From positions 35,594-99,593 of the forward strand of contig JBMONC010000037.1 in NCBI GenBank assembly GCA_049324875.1: 64,000 nucleotides of DNA, read 5' to 3'. This stretch comes from JAWLHU01 sp049324875 (GTDB lineage: Bacteria > Bacillota > Sulfobacillia > Symbiobacteriales > Symbiobacteriaceae). A program made the translations under genes and the position numbers. Positions 46,108-55,310 of the stretch are shown in pieces. Each line of letters starts with the position of its first letter. Position 1 is the first letter of the stretch. The notes beneath the pieces were generated by a model that was not told where the DNA came from, ran no database searches, and worked only from the letters and a program-made list of their open reading frames with translations.

Positions 46108-46779
46108 GTGATCTGGTTCCTGGTGCTGGGTGGCATCTTCTTGATCCTGTTGGGCCTCTGGGGAGGGCCCCGGCGGCAGAAGCGGCCCGACAAGGCGGCT
46201 CGCATCCCCAAGGAGGCGACCGTCCAGGAGGCGTGGGAGATCCTGACCAGCCCTGTGCAATATGATGAGGAGCTGATCAAGATCCCCGAGCACAGGCCCT
46301 GGTACATCCCCGGCGCCGACCGGCGCTTCCAGCGGGGGCTGCTGGTGGGGCTGGGGCTGGGCCTGCTGCTGGCCCTGATGCTCTCCCCGCTCCTCCCGCG
46401 GCGGGCGGGGGATGGCGGCGAGGTGGCACACCAGCCGCCGCAGGAGGCCGCTGGTCCGGCCCAGCCCGCCCAGCCCGCCCAGCCGGAGCAGCCGGCGCAG
46501 CCCACCGGCCAGCAGGCGGAGCCCGCGGGGCAGACCCAGCCCGAGCCCGCCCCGCCGCCACCGCCGCCCAAGCCGGCCAACATCACCTTTACGGTCGAGC
46601 CGGGCAGCACCTCCCAGGAGATCGCCGCCAACCTGAAGGCGGCCGGGCTGATCCCCAATGAGCAGGAGTTTCTCGAGCTGGTCGCCGCCCTGGGGGTGGA
46701 GACCCGGCTGCAGGCCGGCACCTTTGTCATCCCCACCGACGCCAGCGTCGATGCGATCATCGCCAAGCTGACCGAGTAG
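46108..46779 (+). CDS. Membrane protein with MltG/YceG-like LysM-type domain
   Basis: Protein of 223 residues, GTG start with AGGGGG seven bases upstream. TM1 is at the N-terminus (VIWFLVLGGIFLILLGLW), TM2 near 85-100, then a long Pro/Ala/Gln linker (110-155). The C-terminal domain (ITFTVEPGSTSQEIAANLKAAGLI ... LQAGTFVIP) matches the small N-terminal domain of the MltG endolytic transglycosylase. The catalytic transglycosylase domain is absent, so it probably binds wall glycan without cutting it. Similar truncated YceG-like proteins are common in spore-formers. Confidence 0.78.
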   Translation: MIWFLVLGGIFLILLGLWGGPRRQKRPDKAARIPKEATVQEAWEILTSPVQYDEELIKIPEHRPWYIPGADRRFQRGLLVGLGLGLLLALMLSPLLPRRAGDGGEVAHQPPQEAAGPAQPAQPAQPEQPAQPTGQQAEPAGQTQPEPAPPPPPPKPANITFTVEPGSTSQEIAANLKAAGLIPNEQEFLELVAALGVETRLQAGTFVIPTDASVDAIIAKLTE

Positions 46780-46792
46780 GGAGGGGTCGGGT

Positions 46793-47218
46793 TTGGACCT
46801 GGACGCCTTTACCGCCGCCGCCGACCAGATGGTGGAGCGGATCCCCCCGCTCTTCCTGGAGGGGCTGAACGGCGGCATCACCGTCCGCCGGATGGCCCGG
46901 CGGAACCCCGGCGACCCGGCGGGGGTGTACATCCTCGGGGAGTACATCACCGATCCGGTGCTGGGCTGCTACATCGCGCTCTACTGGGGCTCCTTCGTGG
47001 AGCTCTTCGGCGACCAGCCCCGGGAGGTTTGGGAGGAGGAGCTCTGGGAGACGATCAAGCACGAGCTGCGGCATCACGTGGAGGCCCGGGCGGGCGAGTA
47101 CGCCCTGGACCTGGAGGATGCGCAGGAGCTGGCGCAGATGCGGGAGGAGCTGCCGCCGGAGGAGCCGCCGCCCCCGCCCCGCAGGTTCAAGCTGAAGGGC
47201 CGGCTCCCCCGGGACTGA
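46793..47218 (+). CDS. Zincin-like metallopeptidase (Zincin_1)
   Basis: Protein of 141 residues, TTG start with GGAGGGG upstream, 13 bases after the MltG-like gene. The zinc motif is HELRH (90-94), with VEARAG after it, as in the minimal MtfA-unrelated zincin family of about 115-140 residues. It has a Pro-rich C-terminal tail. Substrate unknown. The 3' end overlaps the convergent Gly-rich protein gene by 32 bases. Confidence 0.85.
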   Translation: MDLDAFTAAADQMVERIPPLFLEGLNGGITVRRMARRNPGDPAGVYILGEYITDPVLGCYIALYWGSFVELFGDQPREVWEEELWETIKHELRHHVEARAGEYALDLEDAQELAQMREELPPEEPPPPPRRFKLKGRLPRD

Positions 47219-47744
47219 TCGCCGGGTTCCCCCCCAGGGCGGTGCGGGGCTCGATCGCCTCCACCCGCTGGGCCACCTCCTCAACGACCCCGATGGGGAG
47301 GGCGCCGCCCCCGAAGATCGTTGACCCGATGGGGGCGCCCCCGGTGCCCAGGAAGAACTCCCCGATCGGCCCCGACGGGGAGATGGTGGCAACGAAGAGG
47401 ATGTTGGGCAGCGGGGCCGACCCGCCGCGGAAGATCTGGGTGACCGGCCCCCCGATGGGCAAGCCCCCGCGGAAGACGCCCCCGAGCACGGTGATCGGGG
47501 CCCCGCCGATGTTGAAGATCGTCGCCGGCCCCCCGATCGGCTCCCCGGCGGCGAAGATCTCGGGCGGCGCCAGCGGGGCGCTGGGGGCGGGGGGGATGCC
47601 CGGCACGGCGATGAAGGCGCCGCCGCTGCCCGGACCGCCTGCCGGGTCGATCGGACCGCCCGCCCGGGCGAACTCCGCACCGATCGGGGCGCCGGGAGGG
47701 GCCTCCTCCGGCCCCGGGGATGCGATGGCCCGCTCGTCACTCAT
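47187..47744 (-). CDS. Gly/Pro/Ala-rich repeat protein
   Basis: Protein of 185 residues from ATG with GAGGAGG four to five bases upstream. There is no signal peptide. Residues 68-165 consist of imperfect 12-15-residue units built on (G)xPIG followed by IF and GG (for example GEPIGGPATIFNIGG, GLPIGGPVTQIFRGG, GGAPIGSTIFGGG). This suggests a solenoid or glycine-rich structural fold. I do not recognise a family. Strong ribosome binding site and ordered repeats argue for a real gene despite low complexity. Role unknown; a spore- or surface-structural role is only a guess. Confidence 0.6.
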   Translation of the reverse strand: MSDERAIASPGPEEAPPGAPIGAEFARAGGPIDPAGGPGSGGAFIAVPGIPPAPSAPLAPPEIFAAGEPIGGPATIFNIGGAPITVLGGVFRGGLPIGGPVTQIFRGGSAPLPNILFVATISPSGPIGEFFLGTGGAPIGSTIFGGGALPIGVVEEVAQRVEAIEPRTALGGNPAISPGGAGPSA

Positions 47745-47867
47745 GGGGACCTCCTCCTCGCTCAGAACGGCTGCGATATGTTACGCAGGCGGCTCGGGAG
47801 CGGGTCATGCACGGACCCTTCCCTACATATCCTCTTCCCGGAGCGGGTCTCCGGGGGGAGCGCAGCG

Positions 47868-47893
47868 GAGCCCGGGCACTAGCGCCCGGGCTC
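47868..47893 (-). terminator. Hairpin overlapping the stop codon of the 84-residue gene
   Basis: GAGCCCGGGC and GCCCGGGCTC form a perfect 10-bp stem with a six-base loop that contains the leftward stop codon. No T-run follows, so termination is possible but unproven. Confidence 0.45.
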
Positions 47894-48133
47894 CTGTCGC
47901 GGCATCTCCCGTACCTCCGCTGCGGTCCGCCCCGGCCCCGGCGCCGTGAAGCCGCCCATCCAGCCCGGGAGGCCGTTGGCGCCGAGTTCGGCGGCAAACT
48001 CATGGTCAGTCAGCCCCGGCGCACCCGACAGAGTCATCGTCTGCCCGTCTCCTCGCTGTACGTCCTGCAAGTTCGACCAGGCGTTTTCGGCGAACTCGCC
48101 GGAGGGAACACCGTCAGGTCTTTGCTTCACCAT
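47879..48133 (-). CDS. Small hypothetical protein (84 residues)
   Basis: ATG 48133 has a perfect AAGGAGG eight bases upstream. This is the main reason for choosing it over an upstream in-frame ATG. The protein begins MVKQRPDGVPSGEFAENAWS, is rich in Gly, Pro and charged residues, and has no membrane segment. I do not recognise it; its size and composition would fit a small spore-associated or disordered protein, but nothing in the sequence proves that. It lies 134 bases upstream of the Gly-rich repeat gene on the same strand. Confidence 0.55.
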   Translation of the reverse strand: MVKQRPDGVPSGEFAENAWSNLQDVQRGDGQTMTLSGAPGLTDHEFAAELGANGLPGWMGGFTAPGPGRTAAEVREMPRQEPGR

Positions 48134-48318
48134 GGTCACGACCTCCTTGGCTGTGACTGGCGACTCGGGACCGATACTAGCATGCCCGCGTTCCGTCGAC
48201 TGTCCCCTGGCAATGGCTGGCTTATTCATGTGATAATTTGAACTTAGAGGATAATCTCACGCTAGATCGAATTTAGGCCTTTGCAAAATGTCCGCAACCA
48301 TTGAGGAGGGATCGGTTC

Positions 48319-50286
<1,968 letters not shown>

Positions 50287-50302
50287 GCCCTGTGTAAGCA
50301 CA

Positions 50303-50329
50303 AAGCCCCGGCGGGTGACGCCGGGGCTT
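50303..50329. terminator. Bidirectional terminator between acsA and the LytTR regulator gene
   Basis: AAGCCCCGGCG and CGCCGGGGCTT form a perfect 11-bp stem with a GGTGA loop. The leftward reading is followed by TGTGCTT, so the hairpin probably serves both convergent genes. Confidence 0.75.
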
Positions 50330-50339
50330 CCGGTTCTCC

Positions 50340-51071
50340 TCAGAGTCCCAGCCGCTGCTTGATCAGCGGCATCAGGTTCCGGCTGACCGGGACCTCGGTG
50401 GCGGCGGCATCCTGGACGACCACGCTCATGCCCGCCTTATGCAGGGCGCTCACCTCCCGCACCTTCGCCAGGTTGACCAGGTACCGGCGGTGGACCCGGA
50501 GGAAGTTGTGGGCCGAGAGGCGGGCCTCCAACTCCCGCAGGGTGAACCGCCGGCAGAGCAGCTCCTCGTTCTCCAGCTTCAGCCAGACCTCCTCATCCCT
50601 GGCGTAGATGAAGAGGATCTCCTGGACCGGGATCAGCGCCGTCTTGTTCCCCCGCTCGGCGGGGATCCGCTCCGGGATGGCGGCCGGGGCCGCGGTGGGC
50701 GGCGGGGCCGCCATGCCCGCTTGCAGCCGCTGGAGCGCCCTGGCCAGCCGCTCCTCATCGAAGGGCTTCAGCAGGTAGTCGACCGCCCCGACCCCGAAGG
50801 CGTCGACGGCGTAGTGGGTGTAGGCGGTGGTGAAGACCACCTTCGGCCGCCGCTCCCTGGCCTGGAGGCGCTGGGCCAGGTCCAGGCCGGAGAGGCCGGG
50901 CATCTGGATATCCAGGAAGATGGCGTCATAGTCGATCGCATCGATCAGATGCTCCGCTTCGGCGGCCTCGGCCGCCTCACCCACCACCCGGACCTCCGGG
51001 AACTGCGCCAGCTGCGCCCGCAGTTCCCGGCGGGCCGGCGCTTCGTCATCGACGATCAGCACCTTCAGCAT
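50340..51071 (-). CDS. LytTR-family response regulator
   Basis: Protein of 243 residues: receiver domain with Asp54 (AIFLDIQMPG) and KPFDEERL, a Pro/Ala linker, then a LytTR DNA-binding domain (ALIPVQEILFIYARDEEVWL ... FLRVHRRYLVNLAKVREV). LytTR proteins bind direct repeats about 21 bp apart. Last gene of the kinase-regulator pair. Position between acsA and the symporter genes suggests they are its targets. Confidence 0.93.
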   Translation of the reverse strand: MLKVLIVDDEAPARRELRAQLAQFPEVRVVGEAAEAAEAEHLIDAIDYDAIFLDIQMPGLSGLDLAQRLQARERRPKVVFTTAYTHYAVDAFGVGAVDYLLKPFDEERLARALQRLQAGMAAPPPTAAPAAIPERIPAERGNKTALIPVQEILFIYARDEEVWLKLENEELLCRRFTLRELEARLSAHNFLRVHRRYLVNLAKVREVSALHKAGMSVVVQDAAATEVPVSRNLMPLIKQRLGL

Positions 51072-51082
51072 CGCTCTTCCCC

Positions 51083-52318
51083 CTAGCGCATCGGTATCCG
51101 CATCACCACACTGGTTCCCTTGCCCGGGCTGCTCCGGATCCGCAGGCGGCAGTCATTCCCGTAGAGCCGGCGGAGCCGCTCGTTGATGTTGGCCAGGCCC
51201 AGGCCGTGCCCGCCCCCTCCCGCCCGCCCCTGGCGGGGGCGGAGCAGTTCGGGGAGGCGGGCGGGGTCCATGCCGACCCCGTCATCCCGCACCTCGATCA
51301 CCGCCCGCATGGCGATGAAGTCCAGCCGGCCCACCAGGGTCAGGGTGCCGGGGCCCTGTTTGGGCGAGAGGCCGTGCCGGACGGCGTTCTCCACCAGGGT
51401 CTGGACGGCGAGGGCGGGGACCATCACCCCCAGCACCTGCGGGTCGATGTCGTAGACCACCCGGAGCCGCTCCCGGAAGCGGGCCTGTTCGATGTAGAGG
51501 TAGTTCTTCACCTGCTCGAACTCGTCGGCGAAGGGGAGCATCTGGCCCGATGACTGCATCGAGCCGCGGAAGAGGTCGGCCAGGCGGTGGAGGAGGCGGC
51601 GGGTCGTCTCCGGGTCATCCCGGCTGTAGCTGATGATCGTGTTGAGGGCGTTGAAGAGGAAGTGCGGGTTGATCTGCGCCCGGAGGGCGTTCAGCTCCGC
51701 CTCCGCCACCAGCTGCGCCTGCCGGTCCATCTGCCCCAGCTCCGCCTGGGTGGAGAGGAGCTGCGCCAGCACCCGGGTCATCTGGGCAAGCTCCCGGCCG
51801 GCGGCCAGGCTGCCGGGGTCGCTCACCAGCGCCAGGGCGCCCAGCAACTCCCCCCGGGAGTGGAGGGGGGAGAGCGCCATCACCCGACCGTCGAGCCGGG
51901 TCAGGTGGGGGCGGCCGCCATCCAGCACCGCCGCGAGCGGGGCGGACAGCGCTTCCCGGTCGATCTGGCGGGCGGCGCTGCCCTCCAGCGCCAGGATGCC
52001 GCTCCGGTCGGCGATGATGACGCAGTGCACCCCTTCCAGCGAACTCATCACCCGTGCCGCCTTGGCCGCCGTCTCCGGGTTCAGCCCCTGGCGGAGGAGG
52101 GGGAGGGTATCGCCCACCACCCGCATCGCCCGGGTGGATGAGGGCCTGCCGCGCGGCCCCTGAATGGCGACAAGGACGAAGTAGCCCGCCACCCCGGCCA
52201 CCAGGCCGTTGGCGGCGACGACGACGACCGTGGCGGCGCCCATGGACTGGAGGGAGGGCAGGAGCAGGACCTCCAGGAGGGTGATCAGCACGACCAGCAG
52301 TGTGGCGATGATCAGCAT
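51083..52318 (-). CDS. LytS/YesM-type sensor histidine kinase with GAF-like domain
   Basis: Protein of 411 residues. Two hydrophobic segments (1-22 and 30-52) are followed by a GAF-like sensory region (about 75-170; VHCVIIADRSGILALEGSAARQIDREALSAPL). The His_kinase domain has the conserved His219 in ALRAQINPHFLFNALNTI, and the ATPase domain has NAVRHG and DDGVGM with GLGLANI. ATG 52318 is preferred because GGGAGA then has a usable spacing; ATG 52324 is too close. It probably senses acetate or a related metabolite, by neighbourhood. Confidence 0.9.
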   Translation of the reverse strand: MLIIATLLVVLITLLEVLLLPSLQSMGAATVVVVAANGLVAGVAGYFVLVAIQGPRGRPSSTRAMRVVGDTLPLLRQGLNPETAAKAARVMSSLEGVHCVIIADRSGILALEGSAARQIDREALSAPLAAVLDGGRPHLTRLDGRVMALSPLHSRGELLGALALVSDPGSLAAGRELAQMTRVLAQLLSTQAELGQMDRQAQLVAEAELNALRAQINPHFLFNALNTIISYSRDDPETTRRLLHRLADLFRGSMQSSGQMLPFADEFEQVKNYLYIEQARFRERLRVVYDIDPQVLGVMVPALAVQTLVENAVRHGLSPKQGPGTLTLVGRLDFIAMRAVIEVRDDGVGMDPARLPELLRPRQGRAGGGGHGLGLANINERLRRLYGNDCRLRIRSSPGKGTSVVMRIPMR

Positions 52319-52403
52319 GACCATTCTCCCTACTCTGAATAGTGACCGTTACATTTCGATCGGGTAAAACAAAACTCCTGTCAGTCAAAGGAGCGGAAGG
52401 CGG

Positions 52404-52748
52404 ATGGAATACTGGGAGCTGCCCCCCTGGGAGGATGAGGAGGAGTACGACTCCGAGCCGGAGGTGGACGCGGTCTTTCGGGCGCAGCGCCGGCTCAGCC
52501 TGATCTACGGCGCCATCTTCCTCCTGGTGACGCTGTCGATCCCCGCCCTCACGGCGGTCAGCCGGTTCTGGACCCACGTGCCGGTCCTCGGCGGCTTCTC
52601 GCTCAACTTCCTGGTGGTGGGGCTCTTCTATCACGTCCTCTACGTGCTGATCGGCGCCGGCTACGCCATGCAGGCCAACCGGCTGGAGCAGGCGCTGCTG
52701 GGCCGGCGGCGCGGCCGGAGCGAGGCGACGGGGAGGGAGCGCTGGTGA
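52404..52748 (+). CDS. Small membrane subunit paired with ActP-like symporter
   Basis: Protein of 114 residues: an acidic N-terminus, then two TM helices (about 33-52 and 68-92) and a basic C-terminus. The layout FRAQRRLSLIYGAIFLLVTLSIP, a short loop, LNFLVVGLFYHVLYVLIGAGYAMQANRLE is that of the DUF485/YjcH-like partners of acetate permeases. Its stop overlaps the symporter GTG start (GTGA). The preceding 79 bases contain a half-site ACCGTTAC (52345) like the LytTR box at 54535. Confidence 0.75.
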   Translation: MEYWELPPWEDEEEYDSEPEVDAVFRAQRRLSLIYGAIFLLVTLSIPALTAVSRFWTHVPVLGGFSLNFLVVGLFYHVLYVLIGAGYAMQANRLEQALLGRRRGRSEATGRERW

Positions 52749-54535
52749 ACGGCACGGCCATCGGCATGACCCTGCTGCTGATCGCGGCGACGGTCCTGAT
52801 CTCGGTCTACACCCGGCGCTTCAACCAGACCGCCGCCGAGTTCTACCTGGCCGGGAGGCAGGTGGGCTACCTGACCAACGCCAGCGCCATCTGCGGCGAC
52901 TACTTCAGCGCCGCCTCCTTCCTGGGGGTGGCGGGGGCGATTTACGCCTCCGGGCTGGACGGCGCCTGGTTCGGCGCCGGCTTCGGGGCGGGCTTCGTGC
53001 CGGTCCTGCTCTTCTTCGCCGCCCCCCTGCGCCGCTCCGGGGAGTACACCCTCCCGGACTTCCTGGCGGCCAGGTTCCAGCGGAGCGCCCTCCGGTTGAT
53101 GGCGGTCGGCCTCGTCCAGGTGATCTGCCTGCTCTACCTCGCCCCGCAGATGCTGGCGGTGGGCGAGATCTGGGAGATGCTGGTCGGGCGGGGCGTGGCC
53201 GGCCTCTCGCCCTATGCGACCGGCCTGGTGCTCACCACCGGCCTGATGTTCGTTTACGTGGCGATGGGCGGCATGCGCGGGACCACCTGGAACCAGTTCG
53301 TCCAGTTCTGGGTCCTCTTCACGGCGATGCTGCTGGTGCTGCTCCTCGCCCTTCTCTCGGGCTACCACTACGCCCGGGCCCTGGGCGAGGTGGGGCAGGG
53401 GATGGTGGCCGCCCCGGCGGTCTACCGCGTGCGGGAGCTGCCGGTGGCGGAGGCGCGGGCGGCGACCAGCGAGGCCTACTGGCAGGAGCGGGTAGCGCCC
53501 CTCCTGGGCGATCCCGATGCAGAGGTGGTGGTGCTGATGCCGGTCCGGAGCCGGTTGACCGGCGAACCGCTCCGGTTCACCGAGCCGGGCGGGCGGTACG
53601 ACGCCCTGACCCAGTTCTCGGTGATCCTGACCCTGATCACCGGCACCGCCGGCCTGCCGCACATCATGAACCGGTTCTACACCAACCCCTCCGGCCCCAC
53701 CGCCCGCACCACCACGGTCTACGTGATGGGCCTGGTCGCCGCCTTCTACGTGCTGGCCGGCCTGGTGGGGACGCTGGGCCGGGCGCTGCTGCCCGGGCTG
53801 TCCGGCTCGGCGGGACCCGGTGCGCTGACGGTGCAGCTGGTCGACGGCATCCTGGCCAAGCCGGATGCGCTGATGCCCTTCCTGGCGCAGTCGCTGGGCG
53901 GCGACTTCGGCCTGGGCTACGTGGCGGCCGGCGCCTTCGCCGCGGCGGTCAGCACCATGGGCGGGCTGCTGATCGCCTCCGCCGCCTCGCTGGGGCATGA
54001 CCTGTACGAGCAGTACATCAACCCCCACGCCCCCGAGTGGCGGAAGGTGGCGGTGGGGCGGATCGCCGTCGGGGTGATGGCCCTGGCCGGGCTGGGCGCA
54101 GGGCTCCTCCTGCCCCACCTGGGGCTGGAGCGGACGCACCCCGCCCTGATCGCCCAGATGGTCACCTGGGCCTTCGGGGTGGCGGGCGGCGGCTTCTTCC
54201 CCGTCCTGCTGCTGGCGATCTGGTGGCGGCGGACCACCCCACGGGGGGCGATGGCCGGGATGGCGGTAGGGGGAGGCGGCGCAGTGGCGATGATCGCCGC
54301 CAACGTGGCGGCCGTCACCTGGCCGGGGGCGCCCGGCTGGGTGGAGGCCCTGGGCCGGTTCACCTTCCCGGCGGTGCTGGTGGTGCCGGCGGCCTTCCTG
54401 GCGATCTGGGCCGTCTCGCTGCTGGACCGGCGGGGCCTGCCGGAGAACCTGGACGAGATCTGGGCCCGGATCCACGGGACCGCCCGGGAGCGGTCGGCGA
54501 AACGGGCGCAGGGTTTACCCGCTGCCACTGAATAG
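52745..54535 (+). CDS. ActP-like cation/acetate symporter (SSS family)
   Basis: Protein of 596 residues with about 13 TM segments. It opens TAAEFYLAGRQVGYLTNASAICGDYFSAASFLG, has TGTAGLPHIMNRFYT in the middle and GAFAAAVSTMGGLLIASAASLGHDLY later: hallmarks of the sodium/solute symporter family, acetate-permease branch. A hydrophilic insert (about 215-270) is longer than usual. GTG start coupled to the small subunit. Imports acetate or a similar monocarboxylate for the synthetases. Confidence 0.92.
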   Translation: MNGTAIGMTLLLIAATVLISVYTRRFNQTAAEFYLAGRQVGYLTNASAICGDYFSAASFLGVAGAIYASGLDGAWFGAGFGAGFVPVLLFFAAPLRRSGEYTLPDFLAARFQRSALRLMAVGLVQVICLLYLAPQMLAVGEIWEMLVGRGVAGLSPYATGLVLTTGLMFVYVAMGGMRGTTWNQFVQFWVLFTAMLLVLLLALLSGYHYARALGEVGQGMVAAPAVYRVRELPVAEARAATSEAYWQERVAPLLGDPDAEVVVLMPVRSRLTGEPLRFTEPGGRYDALTQFSVILTLITGTAGLPHIMNRFYTNPSGPTARTTTVYVMGLVAAFYVLAGLVGTLGRALLPGLSGSAGPGALTVQLVDGILAKPDALMPFLAQSLGGDFGLGYVAAGAFAAAVSTMGGLLIASAASLGHDLYEQYINPHAPEWRKVAVGRIAVGVMALAGLGAGLLLPHLGLERTHPALIAQMVTWAFGVAGGGFFPVLLLAIWWRRTTPRGAMAGMAVGGGGAVAMIAANVAAVTWPGAPGWVEALGRFTFPAVLVVPAAFLAIWAVSLLDRRGLPENLDEIWARIHGTARERSAKRAQGLPAATE

Positions 54536-54563
54536 CCATTCACCGCCCGGATTTGACCGTTCG
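54535..54563. promoter_or_regulatory. Candidate LytTR-type direct-repeat binding site
   Basis: GCCATTCA (54535-54542) and ACCGTTCG (54556-54563) are direct repeats with starts exactly 21 bases apart (8 + N13), the two-turn geometry known for LytTR regulators such as BtsR and YpdB. The site lies upstream of the DUF4212/symporter/synthetase operon. Confidence 0.4.
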
Positions 54564-54612
54564 CCCCCCAGATGAATAGGATCACCCGCGAAATTCGTCC
54601 CAATAATCCCGC

Positions 54613-54643
54613 TAGACAGGAACGTCGGATAAGCATGCATAAT
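54613..54643 (+). promoter_or_regulatory. Candidate activator-dependent promoter for the DUF4212-symporter operon
   Basis: TAGACA (54613-54618) and CATAAT (54638-54643) each match consensus in five of six positions, but the spacer is 19 bases, as often seen at activated promoters. Transcription from here would carry repeat copy 5 in the leader. Confidence 0.3.
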
Positions 54644-54685
54644 GATTGACATTACTCACATGCATGAAAGGGGGGCAGGATGTTA

Positions 54686-54989
54686 GCCACGGATTACACG
54701 GATTACACGGATAAATACATAAAATAATAATAATGGGGTTTATACCCTTTTGGGTACGAACCGCCATGGTGCGGTGCTTCGCACCAGCATCACCCATGAA
54801 AAGGGTACGACCCCTAATTACTATCCGTTTTCTGTCTTCATCCGTGTAACCACCATGGTGCGGTGCTTCGCACCAGCACCCCTGATGAAAAGGGCACGAA
54901 CCCCATCATTGTAAGTTTTCATGTCTTCATCCGTGTAATCCGTGTAATCCGTGGCCGTCATTTTCAGGGGAATCCGTGTAATCCGTGGC
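54686..54989. repeat. Intergenic palindromic element, copy 5 (304 bp)
   Basis: Complete inverted ends and two cassettes in the same (leftward) orientation, at about 54764-54850 and 54846-54930, each with ACCATGGTGCGGTGCTTCGC. The tail after the right end (CCGTCATTTTCAGGGGAATC plus another end unit) matches copies 2 and 6. It lies between the ActP-like gene and the DUF4212 gene, ending 45 bases before the latter's start. Confidence 0.9.
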
Positions 54990-55034
54990 CGTTTTCCGGG
55001 GTTCCAAAGCAATCACTTGGGGGAGGTTGCGAAG

Positions 55035-55310
55035 ATGAGCGAAAAGGAGAAGGAGCGGTACGAGGCGCACTTCCGGGAGAACGTCAGCCTGGTGGTCAAG
55101 CTGCTGATCGTCTGGGCCCTGGTCTCCTACGGGGCCTCGCTCGCGGTCAACTGGCTCAACCAGATGAAGATCCTGACCGGCTTCCCGCTGGGCTACTACA
55201 TGGGCGCCCAGGGTTCGCTGGTGGTCTTCGTGGTCCTGATCTTCGTCTACGCCTACAAGATGGCCCAGATCGACAAGAAGTACGGAGCGGACGAAGGAGG
55301 CGAGGCGTAG
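55035..55310 (+). CDS. DUF4212 small subunit of sodium/solute symporter
   Basis: Protein of 91 residues with two TM helices (about 17-36 and 53-75). It follows the DUF4212 pattern: HFRENVSLVVKLLIVWALVSYG, then INE-like loop, GFPLGYYMGAQGSLVVFVVLIFVYAYKMAQIDKKYG. GGGGGAGG precedes the ATG. The symporter ATG follows its stop directly, as in other DUF4212/VC_2705 pairs. Confidence 0.9.
   Translation: MSEKEKERYEAHFRENVSLVVKLLIVWALVSYGASLAVNWLNQMKILTGFPLGYYMGAQGSLVVFVVLIFVYAYKMAQIDKKYGADEGGEA

Noticed and set aside
54646..54651. Perfect TTGACA as a promoter -35 element
   Set aside because: No -10-like sequence lies 16-19 bases downstream; that stretch is a run of G.
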